In this document: piece by piece, positions 48,967-60,083 of the stretch
How positions within the stretch are numbered: the stretch's first letter is position 1
Layout of the letters: every line of letters begins with the position of its first letter
From: Rheum nobile
Lineage: Eukaryota; Streptophyta; Magnoliopsida; Caryophyllales; Polygonaceae
DNA length: 64,000 nucleotides
Reading direction: 5' to 3'
NCBI GenBank assembly: GCA_027886185.1
Contig: WOAB01000583.1
Span: 6,634,001 to 6,698,000 of the forward strand
Program-made: the position numbers and the translations under genes
Notes under the pieces: generated by a model
The model's database searches: none
What the model saw: the letters and a program-made list of their open reading frames with translations, nothing else
Told to the model about the DNA's origin: nothing

Positions 48967-51900
48967 TGTAACACCCCGGGCCAGAGGTGCTACAGTGCCA
49001 TAGCCCCGAAGGACTATAAGGCGGTTTCTTTCAAGAAAAGAAATTTAAAGCTCTCCCAAATTCACAAAAGTCATCAATATTAAAATCCCTGCTCAAGATT
49101 TAAAACAACTCTAAAACCTGTCAACCAGTTTAATACATCAATTTATATCCAAAACAACGGAAGCGAATACAACATTTTCAAATCTGATGCAAAACTAAAT
49201 CTTTCACTGTGAAGACACATCTGTGATCCAGAACCCGCTTGTTGCTGCAAACCTGCAAAACCTGATTGACTGGGGGACCCGATATCCCAGCCAACCGCGG
49301 CACGTAAACCGAAGTTGGTCAGTCTTACGAAAGACTGGCAAAACTCCTCAAGCCAAAACAGTTCAAAACACATACATATATCACCAATCAACTCACAACA
49401 ACGACAACACGCCACACAATATATATACATATATATAATATCATAACTATACTTAATCATATCAACCAACCAATACCAACCACACGTCAAAACATATACA
49501 CACTATCACATACCATTCATTATTCATCCTTATCCAACTCTTCACTATACTAACCGCAATCAATCCATCCTCAAACTCATCACAAGCATAAACGAATAAA
49601 ACGATCCAATCCAACTTCACTGACACGTCCAATCCATCCTTCTCTCTATTACTAATACCTCAATCAACAACTCTATGCACATACACATCTCTTACTACTG
49701 ACTTACAACCAAAGCTAACCAATTATACTGAACTCCCTACTGCACTAACACATCCAATTAACCTTCACATTAACAAACACATAAGCATTAACGAGACAAT
49801 CATCACATAATACCAACATAATAAACAACGATCCAGGCCAGCCACCCTTCTGGTGCCGCCTGTTCGTTAACATAGATTGTAACTCATACATCCAAACTCA
49901 ACCCATGTTGGCCACACCCGCAAGATGGGAAACCAACCTGCACACCCACCAGCATAAATCCACATCACCATTCCATAAACTCAAAGTACCCCTCTATCCG
50001 AAACTAGCTACTACCAGCATCCACATCAACAGAGATTCACAACCTTGACTAGTTACAATCAACAACTATAACACACGTAAATTCACAACCACAACCAATG
50101 GCCAACAATGACCCACAACCACAACTAATAACAATCAACGTCCAACATAAACCAATTATCAAACATACAACCAATTTTACCAACACAACCACGTAATCAA
50201 GTACATAATCAACATTCATCACAAATCCACGTATTCAGGTACACAGCCAACATTTAACACATAATAGATATCACAACAATCAACCAATTGTAACCCAATA
50301 AATAATATAACTCAACACAATAACCGACCAATTCAACCAAAAGATATACATAACAGTCATCACCATAATCGACCAATTCCACCAAATAACTCAACTCATC
50401 AAAAGCAAATAACTCCAATCCATTCCAACCCATCACCGGTGAGACACTCATCACCTTAAACGAACTATCCGGATAGGGACGGTCTCATACCATCCAACAC
50501 CTGGCCCTTAACAACGTAGGCTACACCCTACGAGGTTTGGTGAGACGATCATCACCTGGCCCTCCGACTCTGATTCAACATTTTTGGTCCTTAACAACGT
50601 AGGCGACTCCCTACGAGGTTTGATGAGACGATCATCACCTGACCCTTCGACCCCCAATCAACGACAATCCAACCACCACACCGACACTCAATCAAACACA
50701 ACGACAATCAATGTCACACAATCACACATCATCAACCAAGCAATTATAGTCAAATAATCCAATCGATCCACAACAATCAATCCACAACAATCAAACCATA
50801 TTTAGTTACGACCAACCACCACATCACATTCAGTCAAACACAACACGAGACAATTACTAACACACCCATACATTCACACACACACGCAATCTCAACACAC
50901 AACTACCAGCACGCACACAATCCAACACACAACCGCCAACACACACAGGTGTCGATATACACAATCCAACACACACACACAAGTGTCAACAAACACACAT
51001 ATTCAACCAAGTAATTTTGCAACTAATAATCCAACTTAATTTACTTAAACAAGGTTAAATCAATTACTGAAGCAATATAGGGACAAAAGTAATTTTATAA
51101 AAATAAACGAAGGGTTAGCAAGAATCATCTTGCCTCAAACTCGACAACCACGACCTCAGAAATCTCCAACCAACTCGAACGAACCTGCGAAATCAATCCG
51201 AACAAATCCCTGACATTAATTACTCATACAAATCCACAACTAATAAAACCCCCAAATCAAACCCTAGAATCATTCCTTAAAAATTCCAATCAAGCAAACC
51301 CCACACAATTCAACCAAAGCTCAAATTCAACAATACGGTCACACACTTTCCTCTTCCACTGTCCACGAAGAACAATTCAACATCAATTCGAACAACACAA
51401 CATCAATTCGAACAACACAACATCAATTCGAAACTAACCCATAAGCTTACCTTGTCGACAACCAACGGTAGTCACCGAGGAGGCTTCTCGACGCCGGAAC
51501 TCAGCAGCCACACCAGCGCAACACAGCGGGCAGCAGCACAACTGCAACAACACGCAGCAGAACACCAACAGCGGCTCCGACTTGAAAAAATTCGTTCTCC
51601 CTGCTCAGGACTCCAAATGCGATGATTCCAACTCGAGAAGTTATATCTACGAGTCTAGTTTACCTCCTCAAAATTTCAGACCAAACTAATGAGTGAGCAA
51701 ACAGTTATTACCATTCTCCTGAGACGTCGCAGACGGGGCAACAGCACAACAGTGGACAGCAGCGGATCCGGATCTGTGCAGCAGCTCGTCGCGGTTCAAC
51801 AGAGGTTCGGCTCGCCTCTTCGGTGGCTCGACTCAGCAGCTCCACCGTGGCTTCACGCACTGGTGAACCAGCATAGCCACGAACTGCACAACAGCACAGC

Positions 51901-52159
51901 AAGGCAGCAGCAGCAGGGGAGGAGGAGGAGCGGCGCGGTCCAAGTCGGCTCGCCGGAGAAGAAAGCTGGCCACAGGAGGAGGAGTTCGTCGGAGGAGAAG
52001 CTTGGCTGAGCTGCTCGGCTGAAGAACCACGCGGGAGAGAGAGAGACCACCGAATGTGTTTAGGGATTTTATCCCCAAAATTTTCCATTTCACCCAATAT
52101 AAGCAAAAACCTTAATTAATTTACCCTTATGCCATTATCAACTTATTTGAGGTATTTCA
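48967..52159 (-). repeat. 5' LTR of family B element
   Basis: The 3193-bp copy matches 44505-47674 with scattered single-base changes and small indels. For example, it has an extra 23 bp or so near 50682-50705. Confidence 0.93.
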
Positions 52160-52429
52160 GGTACATCCTCACTATCGTTGTGATCTTCATCCAAGACCCT
52201 TGGCCTTTTTGATTTTTGAGGGCTTTTTCCCTGGGTCTTTCTTCTCTTCCCTGTGTTCAAAACTCAAAGGCATTAGATATTGACTAACAAATCCATGGTG
52301 ATTAAAATTTAAAGAGATATGATGAGCATTAGCTTACCAAACAAAGGAGTGGGAGGGGGTGCATCTCCATGCATTGTGGTGGCTGGGCACACAGTTGGTT
52401 GGTCTTCACTGTCTGTTAATTCACAGTGC

Positions 52430-52825
52430 AAACGAATTTGTTCATGCACACATTTTTAAACACAAGCACAACCAGTTATTCATGCACCTTTGCAAACATA
52501 CTTATGCATCAGTGCTTGTTCATTGGTGCATAAGTATGTTTGAAAAGTTGCAGATACAAGTGCTTGTGCTTGTGACTATACTGTTAAAGTGCATGAGTGG
52601 TTGTTCATTGGTGCACAAACATACTGATGCACCAAGAAGTAATTTACTCATGCAATATCAGATAGTGAGTCATGCACTAACATATCAACTCATGCACCAA
52701 CAAGAAATTACAAAGAAATAACTCATGCACCAATAAGAAATAACTCATGCAGTTTAGTTATTTTTTACTCATGCATTTGTGTTTCTAGTTGACTCATGTA
52801 TTTCTATTTCTATTTGACTTACCAG
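52430..52825 (+). repeat. TCATGCACC motifs in ULP1-like intron 2, partly inverted
   Basis: Besides plus-oriented units (52620-52760), this stretch has GGTGCATAAG and GTGCATGAG in the opposite sense (52530-52615), the main exception to the orientation rule. Confidence 0.75.
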
Positions 52826-53094
52826 TGTCTATATATTTTTGTGATCTTGTTACTCTTTTTGTTATTGATGGTGATGGCAAAGTTGTGTTTGTAGTAACTG
52901 GATCTAGTTGTTTTGTTTTAGCCTGAGATCTGGATTTGTTTTGAGTTTTGCTTGGTGATGCAAGCTGGTCTGGTGTTTGAGTAATGATTAATGTACCATA
53001 TCTTAACTCCTTGACTATGTCGGGTGGATTTTTGTCATCACAATGCTTGCCTTTTCCTACATATTATACACATATATATATATCATTCATAATG

Positions 53095-53775
53095 GATAAT
53101 ACTATTCACAAAACCACATGTTATGCTCATGCATTTACACACTCTTAACTCAAGCACCTGCATAGAAAGAGGAAGGCACATACACATATAGTTACTCATA
53201 CACCATCACAAACTAAGTCATGCACCTAGAAACAAATTTACTCATGCACTCATATTCTGTAACTCATGCACACAGATATATTCATGCATCTTCATTAGAT
53301 GATGCACCTACACGTAACAAGTCATGCACCTATAAACACTGTCTCATGCACCTACACATAATTACTCATGCACTTTCCACATAACAAGTCATGCACCTAT
53401 AAACACTGTCTCATACACCTTCACATAATTACTCATGCACCTATATACACTGCATAGAAAGAGGAAGACACATACACATATAGTTACTCATACACCATCA
53501 CAAACTAAGTCATGCATATAGAAACACTTACTCATGCACTCACATTGTCTGACTCATGCACACAGATATATTCATGCATCTTCATTAGCTGATGCACCTA
53601 TAAACACTTACTCATGCACCAATTCGTTTTCAGTCATGCACCTATATAAATAGGCTCATGAAGTCTTGCATATACACACATAGTTACTCAAACACCATCA
53701 CACACTAAGTCATGCACCTAGAAACACTTACTCATGCACTAACACTCTTCAGTGATGCATCTACACACACATGTT
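53095..53775 (+). repeat. TCATGCACC array in ULP1-like intron 1
   Basis: More than 25 units occur, with a duplicated block of about 200-250 bp that shares segments with the array at 43055-43625. Confidence 0.85.
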
Positions 53776-54322
53776 AGAGCAAAAGCAGCGAGTGACATAT
53801 ATAGAAGATATTTTTATTGATCTATTATGCACAGACGTATATTCAGTCTAATATATAAAAGATATTTCAAATCAGAGCATGTATCTAGTGAGAAATCTCT
53901 ACATCGACCTTTTGCGATTATGTATTTAGTGAGAAATATACCTTGTGTTCCACTTGCTATCTTTGACCTCATTTTGTTCTTCTTTTGTTGTTGATTCTTC
54001 GTATTTCTGAGTTCTAGTTTGTTGCGACGATTCTTCTTCTTTCTGTTGATTCGGTGAAAATCGCCTTTTCTAGGGTTTATGTTTCGAATCGCTCGGAAAA
54101 TGCTTGATTGTGCAGCGGATGGTCGATTTGTGAAAGTGAGAGAGAGAATCGAGAAGAGAGCGAGAGCAAGAGAGCGAAGAAGAACGAGAGAGAACGGTTT
54201 GATTTCAGGGAATGAATGAGATAATCGAAAAGCGAGTGAACAGTGTTTTAAGAGCCCGCTAACTTTCAATCGAAAAGCGAGAGTGAACACGCGCGTGCCG
54301 GCCCACTTAGCTTCTGGCCCTT

Positions 54323-54355
54323 GGATGGACTCCATCCTACGGATGGAGTCCATCC
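54323..54355. other. Perfect 15-bp hairpin near right MULE end
   Basis: GGATGGACTCCATCC and GGATGGAGTCCATCC are exact inverted copies around TAC. The right terminal repeat overlaps it. The left end has only GGATG/CATCC around a 5-base loop. Confidence 0.75.
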
Positions 54356-54372
54356 TTATTCCTTCTCTAAGA

Positions 54373-55387
54373 GGCCTTCCTCACCGAAATTTCACCCTCA
54401 AGTTTTTACAATATCTAATCTATGACAATCAAAGATTTTTCAAAAGGGTTTGCTAATGTCTTGATGTATTTAGGATTATATACATAGGATAAAGTGTGAA
54501 TTTATTTATATTTTTAATAAATTAGTATTGGATTATTGAGTTAAAATCAATATTTTTCAATATTTTTCTACTTTTTAAAATATTAAACTAAATACTATAC
54601 TTAATACATAAATTTTAAATAAAATAAACGATATAATATTCTATTATTGTTAATATTTTTTAAATATTTATAAAATCATTATTTATCCAAATCTAAACTG
54701 TACTATTTGCAACATTATAAAATGCAACAAATTAAAATAACTCAAATTTTGTTTTTGACAAAAAGAAAAAAAAAACAGTTATTACTTATAACTTATTACT
54801 TGTTAGCAATTCTGTAAGATATTGTGTGACAATATACCAAAAAAACAAATTTTGTGGATATGTACAAATCTATCCATATAATATATAAAGCTACATATAA
54901 CATATATTAACTGATTAACAAATCTAAATCACTTTGTATATTGATTCCATCTTTTATTCTACCAAAAAATAGTTTTAAAGTAACTCATTTACATTGTTAT
55001 AAATTTACTTCAAGTAATAAAATTTTATTAAATCGACAACCAAGAGCCTAGAAAATTAAAGTAGACTTTTGAGTTAAGTAAATTCATTTTTAAAAATTAG
55101 TATTGGATATGTTTAGTGAAAAGCTATATGTTCGTTTGATAACCTTGTGAGTTTTTGGTTTTATGCCCATAAAATTATTTTTGATAAAAATAATTTGTAT
55201 TCATATAAAGAAGTAACAATTGTCAAGATTTGTATTTGTTGGTGTAAATCTTGTTAAGGTCTTGTTATTTGATATTTTGTTGATTATTAAATATAATAAT
55301 AAATAGAAAAATAAAAAATAATACCTCAACAACTTGGGCCTAAAAACACTCTAGTGGCTTCAAAAGAGTGAACTTTAATATATATAA
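54373..55387. other. AT-rich DNA with a Helitron 5'-like end, no gene
   Basis: No coding sequence is seen. The right edge (about 55325-55386), read on the minus strand, is TATATATATTAAAG followed by GCCACTAGAGTG, matching the Helitron 5' end at 33840-33897 (GCCACTATAATG). Confidence 0.5.
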
Positions 55388-55765
55388 CTAGTCCATAACC
55401 CGTGCCATTAGGGGTGTTCATCCGGTCCGGACCGGACCAAATTTTTTCAAAAGTGTGGACCGGAGACCGGACCAGAATTTATTTTAAAAAAGAAAATTAT
55501 CTAAATTCTTATTTAATATCTAAAAAAAATATATAAAAAACATTTATACTCCTAACTTATTAACTTAAGGAAAATATCTATAAAAAATAACATTTAAACT
55601 CCTAACTTATTATTTTTTATTTAAAAAAAAAAAACCGGTCCAGACCGTTTTTTTTTTGGGTTTGGACCGGACCGGATTAAGGGAAAAACTTGTACTGGAG
55701 ACCGGACCGTAATTTCACTGGTCCGGTTTTCCGGTCCGGGCAAGATTTGAACACCCTTACACGGG
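55388..55765 (-). mobile_element. Helitron 3' end with hairpin split by a MITE
   Basis: CTAG at 55388-55391 is followed by hairpin half CCCGTG (55399-55404). The other half, CACGGG, is at 55760-55765, beyond the inserted MITE. Without the MITE the end matches that at 30372-30400. The element's 5' end to the right was not located. Confidence 0.65.
55411..55756. mobile_element. MITE with GGTCCGGACC ends, TTA target duplication
   Basis: The 346-bp insert opens GGGGTGTTCATCCGGTCCGG and closes with CCGGTCCGGGCAAGATTTGA before ACACCC, an imperfect inverted repeat. TTA flanks both sides (55408-55410, 55757-55759). TTA duplication and GGGGTGTT ends suggest PIF/Harbinger; a hAT origin is possible. 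Confidence 0.7.
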
Positions 55766-56924
55766 ATATTTCTATTAAACTGAATTTTTAATATAGCTTT
55801 AATATCATTTTTACGTATATACCTAATAAAATTATATTATATTAATATAAACCATAAAAAAATTGTATATATTTTATTAAAAAAAATTGTATATATTTTA
55901 TTAAAAAATATTACTCATATACTTATAATATTAGTAAAAATGAAGAAAATTTGAATAATATTGTTCACATGTTTCATAATAAATTTGTAGAAACTAAAAG
56001 AGAAATGATATGCTGAAGTGATATATTATCACATCAGCATATAATATTAGAAGATATATAATTAAACATACAAAAAAAGTAAAATATTTAGTGAAAAATA
56101 TGGGTAAGCTTTTTTTTTTGCAAGAATGATCTTTTTATTAAAAATCGTGTTTTATCAATTCAATATAAACAATTATAAAAAAATTTATAACAATTAATAA
56201 TTAAACTTTTAATAAATGTAAATAATTTTAAATATATCAAAATCATCAATTTATTTCAATGTACATTTATATTAGTTTTGAGTGATCTTTGTTGAGCAAT
56301 GAGCTTCTGAATGTTAACATTGGTTAAATTTGTTCATTGCTTAAAAAGAATTGTTGCTCAAGGAAATGTAAGCAACTTAAGAACACGAACAAAACAATTG
56401 ATATCATGAACAATAAACACATTTCTCACATCAAGTAAATAATTAAATTTAAAACTTTTGTTTGATGTCTATAATAAAAATAATAACCGAAACACTATAA
56501 AAATCTTATTAAGATTAATTTGTTGAAAATTTGCTAAAAGAAGTGACTAACGTATAAAGAATGAAGAAAAAACTATAATTTTACATGTCAAAAAAGCTTA
56601 TTATGATTAAGATGAGTTGAGAAATGAATAATTTGATTGTGTTATGAAAAGGAAGTATATTATTAATCATAAGTTGTATATAGTTAAATTTGTGAGTGTA
56701 TTTATATATACAGGATTTTGGATGCATGGTTTCCGACCCAACTCATTTGATTCACTTTCTCTTTCATCGTATGGAATTGATGAGATCGTGAAAAAAAAAA
56801 TACATAATCAATTATAAATAGAAAAAAAAGTATTTGATGTCCTACTTATCAGTATAAGTTATTTGACAGTTAGCTTGGTTTAAATTTACTTGAACGTACA
56901 AAATTTAATTTCCATAACGTTAGT
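55766..56924. other. AT-rich intergenic DNA, no gene seen
   Basis: Only AT-rich sequence with short direct repeats (for example AAAATTGTATATATTTTATT twice at 55857-55905). Confidence 0.5.
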
Positions 56925-57075
56925 CAAGAAGACAAAAGACCAGCTCAGCACTCCACTCAAGGCAAGAAGACAAAAGACCAGCTCAGCACTCCACTCAAGA
57001 CAAGGAGACAAAAGACCAGCTCAGCACTCCACCCAAGGCAAGAAGACAGAAGAAACCAACTCAGTGCTCCACTCA
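56925..57075 (+). repeat. Four tandem 38-bp repeats upstream of a TATA box
   Basis: Units contain AGAAGACAAAAGACCAGCTC then AGCACTCCACTCAAGG; the fourth is diverged. They end about 80 bp before the TATA box at 57153, as an enhancer array would. Confidence 0.85.
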
Positions 57076-57152
57076 CAACAGGAGACTCCACCCGTGAAGA
57101 AATAGTATCAAAAATTGGTACGGACAAAGAAAATCAGACTCTCCCCTTTTTC

Positions 57153-57159
57153 TATAAAA
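57153..57159 (+). promoter_or_regulatory. TATA box of an LTR- or pararetrovirus-like promoter
   Basis: CTATAAAAGGCAAAGCC is followed by a leader-like region. A tandem-repeat enhancer plus this TATA context recalls retroelement and plant pararetroviral promoters. No viral protein is recognisable, so origin is open. Confidence 0.45.
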
Positions 57160-57429
57160 GGCAAAGCCCTCATTTGTTTTGAGGCATCAGAATTCAGACT
57201 CTCATGTGTTGAGAAACTCACAAAAACTTCTGAAGCTTAGAAGCCTTCAACTGGAGCTCCTTCAAGCTTTTGGAAATCATTTCAAGTCACTACAATAGTC
57301 CTTGTAAGTTTATTATGATCTTATAAAAGTCCTATGGTTCCAGTTCATATTTCTCTTCCTGCTTTAATTATTAAGTTTTTCAGAATAGTCACTATTACGT
57401 TTACTGTTCATTGTTCTTAGTTTTTACTA

Positions 57430-60080
57430 TTTATAAATTACTGTTCAAAAAGTCACTGTACCCCCGATATTCTGTGAAACACTGAAACCCGACTTGCCCT
57501 CGATCTTCTTCAACCTTGCATCTCCTCGTCGGCGACTTTCAGCGAGATCGAGAGAAAGCCGGCGAGAAGGTCCCCCTCCCCGGCGAGAAGCTTTCCTCTC
57601 CCTCCTTCCCTCACGAGCAGTTGCATCCTCGGCGATGACAACTGCGACAGGTGGCGAGAAGGTCCCCCCTCCCCATCGCGACGACAACAGCTTCCTCTTC
57701 ACTCTCTTCGCTGGATTCACGCCCAGATCTGTAACCTCTTCGCTCTCTTCGCTGGATTCGCGACCGGTTTTGTAACCTCTTCGCTCGTATTCCTGTGTGC
57801 TCGCAGATTTGGAAGCTTGCACAACAGAGCCGCCATCGAAGCGAGGTCGAGCCGCCATCGAAACGAGGTCGAGCCGCCATCGAAGCGAGGTCGAGCCGCC
57901 ATCGCAGATCTATAAGTCTTCTTCTTTGCTCTCTTCTTCGCAGATCTGCAGCTTCGGGATTAGGAGTAATCTCTAGTATAGTATCATTACAAGCCCTAGA
58001 AAATAATTTAACAGCTTTGAGAATAAGCTGTATAATTTGTTGGTTTTCTATTGTGAAAACTGTATCGGTTTGGAGGTGTTTTAGGGGTCAAATTGGTGAA
58101 AAACAATTTAACAACTTTGAGAATAAGCTAATATCTTGACTTGTCATATTGATCAATTCATATAACAAATACTAACCTCTTAATGGTGTACTCTTAGCCT
58201 AGCTAATTTCGTATCTTTGGGAAAGATTTTCCAAGTGTTAGCATGTGCCATTAATTGCAATGGAACAAAAGAAAATGGAGATCAAGGTTCGTATATCTAT
58301 TTGTCAATATTGAACATCTAAATTTAGTGTAGAATTGTAGATAGCTTTATTTGCTGCTTGCTTCCTTTAATGTATTGAGCTTTCATTAGTAAATAGCTCT
58401 AGCTAGCACTATATTTCTTCTCTCCTGATGTATTAGTGTCCCTAGTCTGGTCCCTTACTCAACATGTAGGTTGTCTGCTTCAAAGCATGCTTGTGGATGA
58501 AGTGTTTGACAATGTCATCGGTTATAGTATCATGTGTGATTTCACTAACAATACTGGTGCATCGTGGCCCTTATCATCTTCTATGTCATCCTTTTCTCTT
58601 TGTGCAGGTATTTGATATTTCTTTTCATTCACATGACATAAGTGATTATTTTTTCTCCATGGAAGAAAGTGCTTGATAATTTATCTTTTTATATAGAGAA
58701 GTCATTACTGACACGATCAATAAAACTGAGTTTTGGACATGTTGGTATGGTTGCTTAGTTACATCCATTAGTTACATTCATTATTTTGTGGCACCAACAA
58801 AACTAATACTTTATCTTTTTATATAGAGAAGTCATTCTCCTTCTTACTGTGTTTGATTATCATGTTGCTATTTGATTGGTCTTGCACAGTTGCAATTATG
58901 ATATTTGTGTATCATGTTGTTATATTTGTGTATCTTGCAATCATAAATAAAGAATTAAAAGTAACAAAGAAGAAGCAACTGAGAGAGAGTGTAGTTTTTA
59001 TTTGCAGTAAGAACCAACTGGTAATTGGTTACCTCCACTCTTATGTTTCTACATGTTATGGTGTTGAACATGTTATGCTTCACTGCAGGTTTGCATATAA
59101 AAAGGAAGACAATTAGCATTAATTAAATCCCGAGGCATGAGCTATAATGCAAGGATGTGTTGTTATAATCTTGCACTTTTCCTTCACAATTAAAATATAA
59201 TTGACAATATTTTGTTCTATTTAGTATTGAATATGTTCCTTATTCTTTCCTCTGTCTCTGTTTCATTTGCAATTACACATTAGTTGCAACAACCATTTTT
59301 TAATACTGTGAGTTGTGCATTGAGCCTAATTTCCTTATCTCTGATTTTGGGACAAGGGTTCACATCACTAGTGACTTTATGAGTTTTACTCTTTGTGAGC
59401 TGTGCATTTGAATATATCACCGTAATTATCCTTGTGATGTTTATGATTCTATTGATATATAGGAAGTAGAGTTTGAATTTAGGATACCCTAACTAGTATC
59501 ACTTGCAAGTATGCCCAAGAGATGCAAGTTAACACTCCTTAATTTCCTTGTCTCTAACCAACATTTTATGCTTCTTCTCCAAGGACCAAGTTGGGTTCAT
59601 TATAACTAATGATTTGTAACAGCTTCACATTTTTCTTGAGTATGGTTTAGCAATTGCTTCCTCAACATATTGCCTCACATTCTTCTTCACTGACCACTCA
59701 GTAGCCTAGGTAATGATTTGTAACAACTTTGTTTTACCATATTAGCTCTATGTTGAACAAATCTTGACATGTTAATGCTGTTGGGGGGTTGTGGTTAGTG
59801 GACAATAGGGATTCTGATTTGTCAAATAATGGGTTAATTATTGTGATATGTGCTCTTGCAGAAACTTTTGTTGCTGAGGCTTCCTGTGGAGAGAGCTTAC
59901 CAAATTGCAGGGACTTTAGATGCATACTTCTCTTTCAGATGTTTGTATGCTAATTATGTTGGTTATATTACCATTTAATGTCTAATGTGATTGATCTTAA
60001 TTCTTGTATTGTAACCTTAGGGGATATATATACATTATATGCTTAAAAATTGCTTTGTATTGTAACCTTAGGATTAACAT
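57430..60080. other. GC-rich block then AT-rich DNA, no recognised protein
   Basis: A GC-rich segment (57480-57980) with low-complexity frames could be a leader exon downstream of the TATA box at 57153, but no conserved domain is seen. From 58000 on there are only short frames. A 26-bp segment (TTTATCTTTTTATATAGAGA core) recurs at about 58681 and 58811, and TTGTATTGTAACCTTAGG near 60004 and 60055. Confidence 0.4.
57827..57906 (+). repeat. 22-bp tandem repeat, about 3.6 copies
   Basis: The unit GAGCCGCCATCGAAGCGAGG plus TC repeats at 57827, 57849, 57871 and partly at 57893, with one substitution in the second copy. Confidence 0.9.
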
Positions 60081-60083
60081 TCA

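Larger units (their letters stand above)
44505..52159 (-). mobile_element. Non-autonomous Ty3/gypsy element (family B), 3.2-kb LTRs, TSD GGTAC
   Basis: Two long direct repeats, 44505-47674 and 48967-52159, start TGTAACACCCCGG and end GGTATTTCA, flanked by GGTAC at 44500-44504 and 52160-52164. On the minus strand the element starts TGAAATACC. It has an iMet primer site (48950-48961) after the right LTR and a polypurine tract (47675-47687) before the left one, so it runs minus. The internal region is only about 1.3 kb and keeps part of the RNase H region, so it depends on proteins from elsewhere. LTRs differ at few positions in the parts compared. It interrupts exon 4 of the ULP1-like gene. Confidence 0.95.
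39343..53972 (-). pseudogene. ULP1-like (C48) protease gene of the MULE, 13 exons, split by an LTR element
   Basis: Exons (minus): 53942-53972, 52823-53056, 52338-52412, exon 4 (52160-52250 plus 43629-44499, split by the retrotransposon), 42182-42985, 42039-42086, 41468-41791, 41260-41316, 40964-41151, 40697-40874, 40490-40621, 39822-39953 and 39343-39729. All phases agree, giving about 1183 residues. Exons 4-5 encode the N-terminal domain of plant transposon ULP1-like proteins (CRTSPSVI, LGIPKGEVEIEL, GGFGNG). Exon 6 has IPSFDLGLSP and exon 7 is Glu/Val/Lys-rich. Exons 12-13 hold the protease core: GRYYLI, HIIDNS and VDCGVFLLRHMETY. Asp and Cys are present, but the usual His is Arg. A TAG ends exon 4 (43629-43631). 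Function is unproven: SUMO protease or accessory transposon protein. Confidence 0.8.
34960..54372. mobile_element. Two-gene MULE (VANDAL-like layout) with TCATGCACC motif arrays
   Basis: The left end GGAATGAGGATGCTTCACATCCGT (34971-34994) matches the inverted right end (54339-54362) at 18 of 24 positions; TTAG and AGGAAT blocks just outside also match. Inside are convergent genes: a FAR1/MURA-type DDE transposase (35295-38298, plus) and a ULP1-like protease gene (39343-53972, minus). Introns and intergenic DNA carry arrays of TCATGCACC. A 7.65-kb Ty3/gypsy element at 44505-52159 is a later insertion; without it the MULE is about 11.8 kb. MULEs carrying ULP1-like genes (Kaonashi) and VANDAL MULEs with accessory anti-silencing genes are known. 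I could not identify a 9-bp target duplication, so the exact ends are approximate. Confidence 0.8.

Noticed and set aside
57445..57858. Arg/Gly-rich 137-aa frame
   Set aside because: Low-complexity reading of a GC-rich block with 22-bp tandem repeats; no domain and no conserved start.
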